Source: Acidobacteriota bacterium (GTDB lineage: Bacteria; Acidobacteriota; Blastocatellia; UBA7656). From it: DNA of 64,000 bases. Of the stretch, positions 19,747 to 29,078 are shown in pieces. The position numbers and the translations under genes are program-made. The notes below the pieces were generated by a model. The model ran no database searches. It was not told the origin of the DNA and was given only the letters and a program-made list of their open reading frames with translations. Numbering within the stretch: position 1 is the stretch's first letter; each line of letters starts with the position of its first letter. The DNA lies in the NCBI GenBank assembly GCA_038040445.1, contig JBBPIG010000001.1, forward strand, positions 92,402-156,401, in the 5' to 3' direction.

Positions 19747-21705
19747 TCAGCCCACAATGCTAAGGAGGGTTTGCAGCGGCCTTTGATGAAACACTCGCGG
19801 CGCGTTCTCTAACACTTCTTCAAGCGTGGTCGCTGAACGAAGCGCCTTCACCATCCCGTCTTCTTGCATCGTGCACAAGCTGCACGACTCCAGGCTCATT
19901 TGCCTGATCTCTTGCATCGTGCGCTTCTGGAGGATCGCGTCCCGAATCGCGACGTTGGGAACCAGCAACTCGTAGATCCCAAGCCGTCCGCGATAACCTG
20001 TGAAGTTGCACGCCGAGCATCCCTTGCCGCGCAACAGTGTGAACTCATCAAGCTCGGCGCGCTTCAACCCAAAACGACGAAGCACCCGGTCTTCGGGCGA
20101 GTACTTCATCCGGCAGCTCGAGCAAACTTTGCGCACCAGCCGCTGGGCCAGCACCGCTCCAATGGTCGAGGCAATCAGCGATGTTTCGATTTCCATGTTG
20201 ACCAGGCGAACCAGCGCACCCACGGAGTCCTCGGTGTGAAATGTGGCAAACACTTTGTGTCCCGTCAGCGCGGACTGCACGGCAACGTCGGCGGAGAATT
20301 TGTCGCGGATCTCTCCGATAACGATGATGTCCGGGTCTTGCCGCACAATCGAACGCAGGGTCTCATTGAACGTAAGCCCGATCTTCTCGTTGATCGAGCA
20401 TTGCGAAATGCCGTCGATGACGTACTCGACCGGGTCCTCGCAGGTGATGATCTTGACCGTTGGGTCATTGCAGTGGTCGATCGAGCTATAGAGCGTCGTA
20501 GTCTTGCCTGACCCTGTCGGACCAGTGATCAGCGTGATGCCAGACGGCACCGCGAGCACATCCTCAGTGTACAAACGCAGAATGTTCGGCGCGAAGCCAA
20601 GCTCTTGAAGACCGATCAGCGAAGCCTTGTTCAAGATTCTGAGCACGACGTTTTCACCAAACACGGTCGCGTAAAACGACGCGCGGATGTCGATCTCCTG
20701 TTTGTCCGTCTTGACGAAAATTCGGCCGTCTTGATGTTTGCGATGTTCGGCCACGTCTGCATCGGCGAGAATCTTTATGCGCGAGATGATTCGAGGAGTG
20801 TAGTCACGCGGGACGTCCAGCTTATGAACGAGGACTCCGTCAATTCGGTATCGAATGCGCAGCTTGTTGGCCATAGGCTCGAGGTGAACGTCGGAGGCGC
20901 CCTCTTCGATTGCCGACCTTATTAGTTGATCGACCATCGGGACGACGCGGTCCTCGCCTGCTTGAGCCTGCGCTTCCAGCGTGTGGTACTTGACCTTCTG
21001 GTAGTCGGCGATTCCCGCGTCTTTGCTCACAAGCACTGCGTCTACCAGGTCGAGCTTTTGACTGATGATCGCGCTCGGCGCAAGCGCCAGCCGCACCTGA
21101 CAACTGAACAAGCGCTCGATCTCTACGAAGAAGTGACTCATCGTAGGATCGGCGACCAGCAGTTGTAGCGTTCCCTCTTCAAGCCTCACCGGAAGCGCTA
21201 CCTGACGGCGGAGATACTTCAGCGAGACCTTGCGCACAAGCTCGGCGTCGATCTCGGTGATATCCGGGTCAAGCAACGGCAGGTTGAATTTCTCGGCAAG
21301 TGCTTCGACGATGTGGCGCTCCTCGATCAGACCCATCTCCACGAGCGTTTCCCCGATACGCTTTGGCTTTGAGGTGGACTTGCGTTGGATCTTGCGCGCG
21401 GCCATCACGTCGTGCTCGGTGACCAGACGGCGGGCAATAAGTATGTCGCCGATGCTGAGCCTGCTGCGGCAGCGGCGCACGAGCTCGTCAAGACTCGAGC
21501 GGCTTATCCAGTTCATCTCGAGCAAAACGTCGCTCAAGCTTTTCTGTCCGCCAAGGTGTTCGGCGATGTTGCGCGCTTTTGAAAGCTGCGCCTGAGTGAG
21601 CAGCCCTTCGTTTATGAGAGCGCTTTCGCTTGCTTCGTCAAGCGAGTATTGGAGCATCCTGCCGTCTCGTTTGTGGATTTGGATTGTAGATTCTAGATCG
21701 GCCAC
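19747..21705 (-). CDS. pilB: Type IV pilus/type II secretion assembly ATPase (PilB/GspE family)
   Basis: This hexameric ATPase powers pilus or pseudopilus assembly at the inner membrane. Two N-terminal MshEN-type segments are visible: LLTQAQLSKARNIA, and IGETLVEMGLIEERHIVEAL with FNLPLLD. The catalytic part has Walker A GPTGSGKTTTLYS (near residue 395), the Asp box CEDPVEY, the Walker B region RQDPDIIVIGEIRD and the His box TGHKVFATFHT. A zinc-binding tetra-Cys follows (CSSC and CSAC). The C-terminus adds a CSLC pair after residue 600. The start is a GTG without a clear ribosome-binding site. No other pilus gene is in the window, so whether it serves pili or secretion is open. Confidence 0.92.
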   Translation of the reverse strand: MADLESTIQIHKRDGRMLQYSLDEASESALINEGLLTQAQLSKARNIAEHLGGQKSLSDVLLEMNWISRSSLDELVRRCRSRLSIGDILIARRLVTEHDVMAARKIQRKSTSKPKRIGETLVEMGLIEERHIVEALAEKFNLPLLDPDITEIDAELVRKVSLKYLRRQVALPVRLEEGTLQLLVADPTMSHFFVEIERLFSCQVRLALAPSAIISQKLDLVDAVLVSKDAGIADYQKVKYHTLEAQAQAGEDRVVPMVDQLIRSAIEEGASDVHLEPMANKLRIRYRIDGVLVHKLDVPRDYTPRIISRIKILADADVAEHRKHQDGRIFVKTDKQEIDIRASFYATVFGENVVLRILNKASLIGLQELGFAPNILRLYTEDVLAVPSGITLITGPTGSGKTTTLYSSIDHCNDPTVKIITCEDPVEYVIDGISQCSINEKIGLTFNETLRSIVRQDPDIIVIGEIRDKFSADVAVQSALTGHKVFATFHTEDSVGALVRLVNMEIETSLIASTIGAVLAQRLVRKVCSSCRMKYSPEDRVLRRFGLKRAELDEFTLLRGKGCSACNFTGYRGRLGIYELLVPNVAIRDAILQKRTMQEIRQMSLESCSLCTMQEDGMVKALRSATTLEEVLENAPRVFHQRPLQTLLSIVG

Positions 21706-21750
21706 GATGCCGAATTCGAATCTGATTGGGAGCAGGGCAAGGGACGGACG

Positions 21751-21831
21751 ATTTTGGATTCTAAAAGTTGCGGTTTTGAGTTACCAGGTCAAAGCGGTAG
21801 GCAATCCAAATCCAAATCTAAAATCCAAAAT
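21751..21831. repeat. Intergenic imperfect inverted repeat upstream of pilB
   Basis: The arms 21751-21765 and 21817-21831 match at 13 of 15 positions (ATTTTGGATTCTAAA type). Nearby AATCCAAATCCAAAT repeats extend the pattern. The element lies in the divergent gap between pilB and the DmpA-like gene, so it could overlap their promoters. Confidence 0.6.
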
Positions 21832-21983
21832 TGATTTACCAGCGCTGAAATGATAGATCATGGGCAGCCTGAAATCATCAGTAATTTTCGACGGGTGTCC
21901 GAAGTGCTTCCGTTTGTCGCGGCAGCTCCGCGAGGCGCGGGCTTCGCAACACGGTGAAGGTCGGACATTGTTGAGGAGGTGAA

Positions 21984-23189
21984 TTGAAATCGCTTCTGAT
22001 TGCCGTTACGCTTTGTGCTTGCTGCTCTGGACTGGCAATGCAAAAGAACGAGCGACCTCGCGCGCGCGACATAGGGCTTACTGTCGGAGTACTTCCCGTC
22101 GGACAGTTTAACGGCATAACCGACGTGCCGGGCGTTCAGGTCGGCCATACCACGATCATTCGGGGAGACAGCATCCGCACCGGCGTAACAGCCATTCTGC
22201 CGCACGCCGGGAATCTGTTTCGGGAGAAAGTCGCAGGCGCGGTGTTCATCGGCAACGCGTTCGGTAAGCTGGCGGGCTCGACTCAAGTCAACGAACTGGG
22301 CGAAATCGAAACGCCAATCTTGCTCACCTCGACGCTCAGTGTGCCTCGCGTAGCCGACGCCGTGTTGGACTACGTGCTCGCGCTTCCGGGCAACGAAGAC
22401 GTTCAATCGATCAACCCGCTGGTCGGCGAAACAAACGACGGTTACTTAAACGACATTCGGGGGCGTCACATCGTTCGCGACGATGTGTTGAACGCAATCA
22501 AGGATGCGAAGGGCGGGGCTGTTGAGGAAGGAGCGGTGGGCGCGGGCACGGGGACAGTGGCGTTCGGGTTCAAGGGAGGCATTGGCACTTCATCGCGAAA
22601 GTTGCCGCCGTCGCTCGGCGGCTACACAGTAGGCGTTCTCGTGCAGACGAATTTCGGGGGCGTGCTCACGATTGCCGGAGCGCCGGTCGGTCAGGAGTTG
22701 GGCCGCTACTATCTTAAGCAGGAGCTTCAGCGAGGAAAAGAGAACAAGTCACCGGGCGGCAAGGGTGCAGACTCGGCTGGTCCGGATGCCGCCGATGGCT
22801 CGGTCATAATAGTCATCGCCACCGACGCGCCGGTTGATGCTCGAAACCTTCGAAGGATGGCAGCGCGATCGATGATGGGGCTCGCTCGAACCGGATCGGC
22901 TGCAAGCAACGGCAGCGGCGACTATGCAATTGCGTTTTCGACTGCTGCGGAGGTAAGGACTCGCGCAAGATCAGAGTCCGGAAACACATACACGCCGCGC
23001 GAGACGAAGCTGCTTTCGAACGACGCGATGTCTCCGCTCTTCCTGGCTGTCATCGAGGCAACCGAGGAAGCTGTCTATAACTCGCTGTTTCGAGCTACGA
23101 CTACGACGGGTCGCGGCCGCACGGTCGAAGCGCTTCCAATCGACCGCACCAGGGAGATACTGCGCAAGTACGGAGTGATTGGTAAATAG
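21984..23189 (+). CDS. P1 family (DmpA/BapA-type) self-processing aminopeptidase, secreted
   Basis: Peptidase family P1 enzymes are N-terminal nucleophile hydrolases that cut themselves before a Ser and then release N-terminal D-, L- or beta-amino acids. The start is TTG at 21984 behind a strong GGAGGT. A signal peptide follows (LLIAVTLCACCSGLAMQ, possibly a lipoprotein Cys). Family marks are GITDVPGVQVGHTT, GETNDG, GFKGGIGTSSR and DGSVIIVIATDAP; the self-cleavage should fall before Ser 273 in DGS. A Lys/Gly-rich loop (KENKSPGGKGADS) just before the cleavage site fits an exposed processing loop. Length (401 residues) is normal with the signal peptide. Confidence 0.9.
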   Translation: MKSLLIAVTLCACCSGLAMQKNERPRARDIGLTVGVLPVGQFNGITDVPGVQVGHTTIIRGDSIRTGVTAILPHAGNLFREKVAGAVFIGNAFGKLAGSTQVNELGEIETPILLTSTLSVPRVADAVLDYVLALPGNEDVQSINPLVGETNDGYLNDIRGRHIVRDDVLNAIKDAKGGAVEEGAVGAGTGTVAFGFKGGIGTSSRKLPPSLGGYTVGVLVQTNFGGVLTIAGAPVGQELGRYYLKQELQRGKENKSPGGKGADSAGPDAADGSVIIVIATDAPVDARNLRRMAARSMMGLARTGSAASNGSGDYAIAFSTAAEVRTRARSESGNTYTPRETKLLSNDAMSPLFLAVIEATEEAVYNSLFRATTTTGRGRTVEALPIDRTREILRKYGVIGK

Positions 23190-23242
23190 AATTTGATTTT
23201 ACCTACAAGGCGGGGCACTCAAAAAAGGGGTCAATCCAAACC

Positions 23243-23722
23243 ATGAGCACATCACGAATCAAACCACAGATCGGAGTTGAAGTGGGCCATATTGCGCCGG
23301 ACTTCGAACTCAAGGACAGTGACAATCAAACGTGGCGCTTGTCGGATCATCGCGGCAAGGTCGTCGCGTTTGTCTTTTATCCGAGAGACGAAACGCCGGT
23401 CTGCACCAAGCAGATGTGCAGTATGCGCGATCGCTGGACAGACTACGAGACAACCGGCGCGGAGGTGGTCGCGATATCGGTGGCCACTGTTGAATCTCAC
23501 AAACGGTTCGCCGAGCATCACGGGCTGCCTCAACGCTTGCTTGCGGATGAGCGCGGAGAGGTGACGAAACTCTTCAATGTGAAGTCGCTGCTGGGAGGCT
23601 CACAGCGCGCTGTCATCGTGATCAATCCCAAAGGCGTGATTCATTACCGCAAATCAATATTGCCAATCTTCCGCCCTGGGGATGATGAAGTTATCGAGGT
23701 GATTCGCAGCGCAGCGACCTAG
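23243..23722 (+). CDS. Peroxiredoxin, Bcp/AhpC-TSA type
   Basis: The 159-residue protein reduces peroxides in the cytoplasm with a thiol. The active-site stretch is FYPRDETPVCTKQMCSMRD; the first Cys (in TPVC) is the peroxidatic one, and the second, five residues later, matches the resolving Cys of Bcp-type enzymes. GHIAPDFELKDSDNQTWRLS and GSQRAVIVINPKGVIHY are family patterns. AAGGGG lies some 13 bases before the ATG. The 3' end overlaps the convergent remnant gene by about 30 bases. Confidence 0.92.
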   Translation: MSTSRIKPQIGVEVGHIAPDFELKDSDNQTWRLSDHRGKVVAFVFYPRDETPVCTKQMCSMRDRWTDYETTGAEVVAISVATVESHKRFAEHHGLPQRLLADERGEVTKLFNVKSLLGGSQRAVIVINPKGVIHYRKSILPIFRPGDDEVIEVIRSAAT

Positions 23723-24044
23723 ATACGTTGCAGGAGGGAGTCAGGTGGTTTCCAGGGTGGCGGGCAAGAGGATGGCCCATCGCCGTCTCAAGCCGCGCGA
23801 CTTCATTGGGATCGAAGCTCCGCATTCGCGAAGAGCGCGGCGCCAGGAGATCAAACGCCGTGTAAGCCAACAGCGCAACGATGATGGCCAGCAGTAGCTT
23901 CAGGATTATTCTTCGCCGTTTGCGAATAGGCGGAACTCCGGATCGGGCCGCCGATGATCCGGTCGCCGCGTCTTCTTCAATCTGTGTGTGTAGACCAGCC
24001 ATTGCCTCTCCTAGTACGGACCCGGGCTCCCACTCGGTTTTCAC
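23691..24044 (-). pseudogene. Remnant of a single-pass membrane protein gene, probably truncated
   Basis: Translation starts at a GTG that overlaps the HAD hydrolase stop by 4 bases (GTGA). The readable part has a hydrophilic N-terminus, a basic PIRKRRR anchor, one membrane helix (ILKLLLAIIVALLAYTAFDLL) and then SFDPNEVARLETAM. From memory, FDPxxVARLET followed by a Trp-Arg-Ser-Tyr-Tyr type stretch opens the soluble domain of a family common in Acidobacteriota. Here the sequence after ETAM turns into unrelated Pro/His/Arg-rich residues and stops, running into the convergent peroxiredoxin gene. I read it as a gene cut short by frameshift or deletion. A genuine short membrane protein remains possible. 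Confidence 0.5.
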
Positions 24045-24709
24045 ACTCCCATAAGATCGGCAAGTTCAATCAGATTTCGAACCTCGCACTCTGGAAGCGG
24101 GCCGCCTTGATCGACGTGGCTGCCTTTCCGATTGATCCAAACAGCCGGAATTCCAAGCTTGCCGGCCGGAACCACGTCGTGAAAGTAGCTCTGTGCCGCA
24201 TGGAGCAATCGCTTCGCTCCGGCGCGAGCGATCGCCTCCTTGAAATGCGCAAAGCCCGGTTTGTAGGATCTGACCTGTTGCGCGGTCACGATCAGATCGA
24301 AGTCCACGCTCAAGTGCCGTCGCGTAGCCGTCAGAAGGTCGTCATCAATGTTGGATAGAATCCCCAGTTTGAAACGGCGCCCGAGTCTCTCGAGGGCTGA
24401 ATTCGTATCGGAAAACGGCTTCCAATCAGGAAGGCTCGCCGCCAGAAAGCCGGCTCGTTCAGGCGCGAGTTTCCACCCGAGCGTCGCCGCAACACAACGT
24501 GCCGTCTCGGAAAGCACGTCGCGATAAGGCCGATAGGACGCCGACTCAACCCGAGGCTCCTCGCAGGCATATGCCGCGATGATCTGCTCGCCACTAAGCT
24601 CAACGCCATCGATTGCGGCTTCCGATTTAGACGCACCGATGATGCCGCTTTCCCAATCGATCAGAGTGCCGTAACAGTCAAACGTGATTATGTCGAACGA
24701 CTCTATCAT
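24041..24709 (-). CDS. HAD family hydrolase, haloacid dehalogenase type II-like
   Basis: This 222-residue HAD-fold hydrolase has motif I DCYGTLIDWE (nucleophile Asp at residue 11), motif II ILSNIDDD, motif III with Lys in SYKPGFAHF, and a C-terminal acidic motif near AQSYFHDVVPAGKLG. The DxYGTLIDWE form matches L-2-haloacid dehalogenase-type proteins, many of which are really phosphatases. The substrate is open. Its stop overlaps the start of the downstream membrane-protein remnant. Confidence 0.85.
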   Translation of the reverse strand: MIESFDIITFDCYGTLIDWESGIIGASKSEAAIDGVELSGEQIIAAYACEEPRVESASYRPYRDVLSETARCVAATLGWKLAPERAGFLAASLPDWKPFSDTNSALERLGRRFKLGILSNIDDDLLTATRRHLSVDFDLIVTAQQVRSYKPGFAHFKEAIARAGAKRLLHAAQSYFHDVVPAGKLGIPAVWINRKGSHVDQGGPLPECEVRNLIELADLMGV

Positions 24710-24835
24710 TAGCTTCTGCTCTTTCGATTAGCCCGGTGCCGGTTTGCGACTGGGATGAGAGTGCGGTGACTCTTTCTATTAGGCCAGCATACTCGCCTGA
24801 GATGAAAGGGAAGTGCGGTTAGTTCGGATGCCGCG

Positions 24836-25300
24836 CTACGCGAGTTCATCCTCGGAATAAATGGTCCGCGTGAGCGCAGATTCGTACTCGAATAGCTCGG
24901 AGTCTTGAAAGAACCGAGCGACTTCTTTACCGGCGGTCTCGACCGAATCGGATGCATGAACGAGGTTGGCCTGGATGCTCATGGCCCAGTCTCCGCGAAT
25001 CGTTCCGGGCGCGGCTTGGCGCGATTTGGTGATGCCTAAGAGGGTGCGAACAGTTTCCACGCAGTCGAGTCCTTCAAGACAGATCGCGATAACCGGGGTC
25101 AATTGCATGAAGCGCTTGATCCCGCCGAAAAAGGGCTTGTCCACATACTGACTGTAGTGTTCTTTCAAGAGGGCATCGGTGAGCTTCAAGAATCTTATCC
25201 CGACAAGCTTCAACCCTTTTTCTTCAAAGCGGGTGATGATCTTGCCTATGAGTCCACGTTGAATAGCATCCGGCTTTATTAAGATTAGAGTCCTTTCCAT
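24836..25300 (-). CDS. ndk: Nucleoside diphosphate kinase
   Basis: Ndk transfers phosphate from ATP to nucleoside diphosphates through a phospho-His. The N-terminus ERTLILIKPDAIQRGLIG and the active-site region NLVHASDSVE (catalytic His) are clear. AAGGAGA precedes the ATG. At 154 residues it is slightly longer than most bacterial Ndk, with a C-terminal tail YESALTRTIYSEDELA. It is divergently transcribed from the cyaY-led operon. Confidence 0.95.
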   Translation of the reverse strand: MERTLILIKPDAIQRGLIGKIITRFEEKGLKLVGIRFLKLTDALLKEHYSQYVDKPFFGGIKRFMQLTPVIAICLEGLDCVETVRTLLGITKSRQAAPGTIRGDWAMSIQANLVHASDSVETAGKEVARFFQDSELFEYESALTRTIYSEDELA

Positions 25301-25463
25301 ATTGTCTCCTTAATGTCGAAGTCGAGAATTCAGAATCATAGCGGAGAGGTTGTCGCACCGACAAGCAGCCAACTAATTGATCGTTACATCGCGAGCAATA
25401 TGCCGCGGCAATCGTTATAATGAACCTCCGCCGCAGTTCAGACCGGAGGTCCATGAGCGACCG

Positions 25464-25805
25464 ATGAGCGAACGAATCAGCGAAGCAGAGTTTCAGCAAC
25501 GCGCCGAGCAGGCGATAGCCGAGTTGGAACGCTCATTCGGTGAGCTTGCCGAAGAGCGCGACATCGATGTGCAAGTCGAAGGCGGCGTGTTAAGTGTCAA
25601 CTTCGAAGAGGGCGATCCGGGCAAGTTCATCGTGAGCCCCAACTCTTACACACGCCAGCTATGGGTTTCAGCGCGCATGTCCAGTCACAAGTTCGACTGG
25701 TCCGAAGATGGAGAGTTCGTGCTCGCAGGCACGAGTGAAACGTTGAAGCAGGTGATGACGCGGCTTACTCAGGAACAACTCGGCGATAGCGAGCTGGTGC
25801 TGTAG
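25464..25805 (+). CDS. cyaY: Frataxin-like iron-binding protein CyaY
   Basis: Frataxins bind iron and tune iron-sulfur cluster assembly. The 113-residue product has the acidic first helix FQQRAEQAIAELERSFGEL, followed by DIDVQVEGGVLSVNFEEG, the strand FIVSPNSYTRQLWVSA and KFDWSEDGEFV. This is the expected alpha-beta sandwich with the QLWxS stretch. The ATG at 25464 lies 13 bases after GGAGGT. The stop lies 5 bases before the DUF1460 gene, so it heads that operon. Iron metabolism has no obvious link with the downstream cell-wall genes. Confidence 0.85.
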   Translation: MSERISEAEFQQRAEQAIAELERSFGELAEERDIDVQVEGGVLSVNFEEGDPGKFIVSPNSYTRQLWVSARMSSHKFDWSEDGEFVLAGTSETLKQVMTRLTQEQLGDSELVL

Positions 25806-25810
25806 AGCCG

Positions 25811-26557
25811 ATGCATCCGTCTTTGCATAAGGTGAAGCCAAACGCGACCTTGAATAACATAAAGACTCCTTCCGGACTGGACCGCTCCGAAGCCGGGCGG
25901 TTTTTGATCAACCTTGGCGCGGAGACAGGCTTTGGCGAGCGCATAGCGCGCATCTCCAGGCTTTTCCTCGGCCGGCCTTACGTGGAAGGCTCGCTTGGCG
26001 GGGGGCCGGACCTGCCCGAAGAGTTGAGGCTGTCTCTTGAAGCGTTCGACTGCGTCACTTACATCGAGACAGTGCTTGCGCTGGCGCTCGCGCGAACGAC
26101 CGATGAATTCATCGACACGATTCGCCGGATTCGCTATCAGGGCGGCACGGTTGATTGGGTCCATCGCAATCACTATATGGTGGACTGGGCTCGGAACAAC
26201 GAAGAGCGCGGCTTCGTCGCCAGCCTGACCGAGGCTCCGGCTACGGTCGAGAAGACCTGTACGCTTGACCTGATCGCGGGGCTTCCCACAAAGGCGGCGA
26301 CCTTCCGATACTTTCCGAAGCAGGCTAGCGTCGACGTTGCCGAGCTGGTCGAAACAGGTGATCTGATATTCTTTGTCTCGACCAAGGAAAACCTCGATGT
26401 GTTTCATACGGGACTGTTGGTGAAGCACGAGGGGAACCTTCTGTTGAGGCACGCTGCTCGAACCGCCAACGCTGTGATTGAACAAGGCCTGAGTGAGTTT
26501 ATGAGCCGGAACGAAATGGCGGGATTCATTCTGTTGAGACCCTTATGCCCACGGTAA
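25811..26557 (+). CDS. DUF1460 family amidase-like protein
   Basis: DUF1460 proteins have an NlpC/P60-like cysteine hydrolase fold, and at least one relative acts as a muropeptide amidase. The 248-residue product shows GRPYVEGSLGGGPDLPE and FDCVTYIETVLALALA, with the likely catalytic Cys at residue 81. Catalytic-side histidines appear in WVHRNHYM and VFHTGLLVKHEG, and the end MSRNEMAGFILLRPL is typical. No signal peptide is seen at the chosen start, unusual for an enzyme acting on the wall; it may work on recycled fragments in the cytoplasm. The gene overlaps the next one by 13 bases. Confidence 0.85.
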   Translation: MHPSLHKVKPNATLNNIKTPSGLDRSEAGRFLINLGAETGFGERIARISRLFLGRPYVEGSLGGGPDLPEELRLSLEAFDCVTYIETVLALALARTTDEFIDTIRRIRYQGGTVDWVHRNHYMVDWARNNEERGFVASLTEAPATVEKTCTLDLIAGLPTKAATFRYFPKQASVDVAELVETGDLIFFVSTKENLDVFHTGLLVKHEGNLLLRHAARTANAVIEQGLSEFMSRNEMAGFILLRPLCPR

Positions 26558-28026
26558 CCGTAGCCCTGATTTACGAAAACGATTCCAGAACGCGCGCACT
26601 GACAGAGTCGCTTGCCGCGAGCGCTGCCGTGACGAAGCTCGTCCTGATCAGTAACCAGTCAGCGGCGCCGGCCGGTCTCTCCCCGGGGGCTCAAAGCAAG
26701 GCTCGTGTTGTCCAGAATGATTTCTTCAGCGGTCCGGCGATCAATCAACTACTCGATGGAGCCACGACCGATTACCTGCTGTTCTTGTTGCCTGGTGGGC
26801 CGGTTGAACTCGGACAGCGGGCGGTAGAACGATCGATCGCGGTCGCGGAAGACTCCGGCGCGGGGCTGGTCTATTCGGATTTCAAGGAAGATCTTGGAAG
26901 TGAGCTAGTGGATCATCCGTTGATCGATTATCAACTGGGCAGCATTCGCGATAGCTTCGACTTTGGGTCGATGATTCTTATCTCGAAACGCGCAGCCGGC
27001 TTCGCGATTCGCGATTACGGGAGAGTGGATGAGTCGTTGAAGTGGGCGGGGCTGTACGATCTAAGGCTGAAGCTCTCAGTCTACTCGACGACGTTGCGAA
27101 TTCAGGAGCCTCTCTACACCCGCGTTCCCGCGGATCGCCGAACGAGCGGCGAGCGGCAGTTTGACTATGTCGATCAGCGCCAGCGTGACTACCAGGTCGA
27201 GATGGAGCGAGTAGCGACGGAGCATCTCCAACGCATCGGCGCTTATCTCCCTCCGGAGTTTCGAACCCGTCCTCGGACCGGGCAAGACTTTCCCGTGCGA
27301 GCGAGCATAGTGATCCCGGTTCGCAATCGCGAGCGCACGATTGCAGACGCGGTTGAGAGCGCGCGGTCGCAGCAAGCTTCATTCGGCTTCAACGTCATCG
27401 TCGTTGATAATCACTCGACCGACCGAACCACCGCGATTCTTGAAGAGATTGCTTCGAAGGATAACAGGCTCATACATCTCAAACCTGCCCGGACTGACCT
27501 TGGCATCGGCGGCTGCTGGAATGAAGCGATCTACTCTTTGCGCTGCGGTGAGTACGCGGTGCAGTTGGATTCTGATGATCTTTACTCGGATGAACACGCG
27601 CTGGAAAAGATTATCGCGAAGTTCGGCGAAGGTCTTTATGCGATGGTCATCGGGTCGTACACGATCGTCGATTTCGAGCTTCGAGAAATACCGCCGGGCT
27701 TGATCGATCATCGCGAGTGGACGCGTGAGAACGGCCGCAACAACGCGATGAGGATCAACGGACTTGGCGCGCCGCGAGCGTTTCACGTGCCGGTGCTCCG
27801 GCAGATTGGCTTTCCCAACGCGAGCTACGGCGAGGACTACGCGGTCGCTTTGCGGATCAGCCGTGAGTATGAGATTGGCCGCGTCTATGAGCCGATTTAT
27901 TTCGCGCGGCGATGGGAAGGTAACTCAGACGCGGCACTTCCGCTTGCAACCGCAAACCGCTACGACGCGTACAAGGACCATCTGCGCACTGTCGAGCTAC
28001 TGGCGCGAAAGAGGATGAGCCGGTGA
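26545..28026 (+). CDS. Family 2 glycosyltransferase with an extra N-terminal domain
   Basis: The C-terminal half (residues about 250-490) is a GT-A fold family 2 transferase: ASIVIPVRNRERTIADAVES, VIVVDNHSTDRT, and the metal-binding QLDSDDLY (the DxD-like motif). Later come GLGAPRAFHVPVLRQIGFPN and GEDYAVALRI with the acceptor-side acidic residues. The N-terminal half starts PTVTVALIYENDSRTRALTESL and looks like a second, degenerate GT-A-like fold (DYLLFLLPGGPVELG) without a DxD. No membrane helix is seen. It overlaps both neighbours. It likely moves a sugar onto an envelope or muropeptide acceptor; donor and acceptor are unknown. Confidence 0.85.
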   Translation: MPTVTVALIYENDSRTRALTESLAASAAVTKLVLISNQSAAPAGLSPGAQSKARVVQNDFFSGPAINQLLDGATTDYLLFLLPGGPVELGQRAVERSIAVAEDSGAGLVYSDFKEDLGSELVDHPLIDYQLGSIRDSFDFGSMILISKRAAGFAIRDYGRVDESLKWAGLYDLRLKLSVYSTTLRIQEPLYTRVPADRRTSGERQFDYVDQRQRDYQVEMERVATEHLQRIGAYLPPEFRTRPRTGQDFPVRASIVIPVRNRERTIADAVESARSQQASFGFNVIVVDNHSTDRTTAILEEIASKDNRLIHLKPARTDLGIGGCWNEAIYSLRCGEYAVQLDSDDLYSDEHALEKIIAKFGEGLYAMVIGSYTIVDFELREIPPGLIDHREWTRENGRNNAMRINGLGAPRAFHVPVLRQIGFPNASYGEDYAVALRISREYEIGRVYEPIYFARRWEGNSDAALPLATANRYDAYKDHLRTVELLARKRMSR

Positions 28027-29078
28027 TGACCTGGAACGACAAGATAATCGACGAGCGAGAGCTGCGCGGCTATCAGGAGGACGAAACCGATCAAAGTCTC
28101 GAAGCTCGGGTCGCAGCGCTGATCGACCAACAATGCGACACGTGGCCGGTGTTTGGCGAAGGCCGCGGTGCATTTGCGCAGATCGAAACCAAACGTGTGG
28201 CGATCGACGAGTGTGAAGTGATCGTTCAGCACAACGCTCGGCGCATTCGCAGCACCGCTGCTTCAGTAGACAAAGCATCAGTCGAGAATCGGCGCTGCTT
28301 TTTGTGCGCCGAGAACCTCCCACCCGAAGAGAAGGGAATCGCCTACGGCGACGATCTGGTCATCCTGTGCAATCCTTTTCCCGTGTTGGATCGACATCTT
28401 TCAATCGTCCATCGCGAACACGTGCCCCAACAGATCGAAGGCAACGTTGAAGCCTTGCTTTCTCTTGCCGCGGATCTAGGCTCGAGTTACTTCGTCCTGT
28501 ACAACGGGCCCGAGAGTGGCGCGTCGGCGCCTGACCACCTGCACCTTCAAGCGTGCTCGCGCGCGATCCTGCCGATCGAAGAAAACCTGTTCAAGGACGA
28601 ACCGGTGCTGGCCGAGGACTGCTCCTACTGCGAAGAAACCGCGCGGAATAGTTTTGAGCTGTTCACGCTCGGCGGATGTGGCCGGAGCGTCGTGGTCTTT
28701 CGCGGAGGCAATCCCGAGGAGGTCGCGCATTGGGTCTATGAAGTCATCCGCCAGCTTGCGGCGCAGGCTGACAGATCCGAGCCTTTGATCAACATCATCT
28801 GCACATACGATCCAAAGCTGTGGACGGTGTACTTGTTCCCGCGGGCGAGGCACCGCCCGGCGAGCTTTTACGCCGAAGGGGAATCACGCCTCGTCGTGAG
28901 TCCCGGCGCAATAGACATGGCCGGCGTAGTGGTCGTTCCAGAGCGGGAGCACTTCGAAAAGATCGACGACAGGCACCTCGCGGCAATATTTTCGGAAGTG
29001 AGCATGAGCAACGAGCTTGTAAACGACCTGGTCGACGGCGTCTGCTCGTTGGCGGAACCCGAGGAGTTGGGCTGGTGA
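28023..29078 (+). CDS. DUF4922 protein, HIT/GalT-like nucleotide transferase fold
   Basis: This 351-residue protein belongs to DUF4922, which resembles galactose-1-phosphate uridylyltransferase and other HIT-superfamily enzymes. It shows CFLCAENLPPEEKG (a Cys pair), VILCNPFPVLDRHLSIVHREH, and the His triad-like APDHLHLQACSR at residues about 175. A second Cys pair lies in DCSYCEE. The start overlaps the GT2 stop by 4 bases and its own stop overlaps the SpoIID gene by 4 bases. By fold it could attach or remove a nucleotidyl group on a sugar phosphate made or used by the neighbouring transferase; that is inference. Confidence 0.85.
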   Translation: MMTWNDKIIDERELRGYQEDETDQSLEARVAALIDQQCDTWPVFGEGRGAFAQIETKRVAIDECEVIVQHNARRIRSTAASVDKASVENRRCFLCAENLPPEEKGIAYGDDLVILCNPFPVLDRHLSIVHREHVPQQIEGNVEALLSLAADLGSSYFVLYNGPESGASAPDHLHLQACSRAILPIEENLFKDEPVLAEDCSYCEETARNSFELFTLGGCGRSVVVFRGGNPEEVAHWVYEVIRQLAAQADRSEPLINIICTYDPKLWTVYLFPRARHRPASFYAEGESRLVVSPGAIDMAGVVVVPEREHFEKIDDRHLAAIFSEVSMSNELVNDLVDGVCSLAEPEELGW

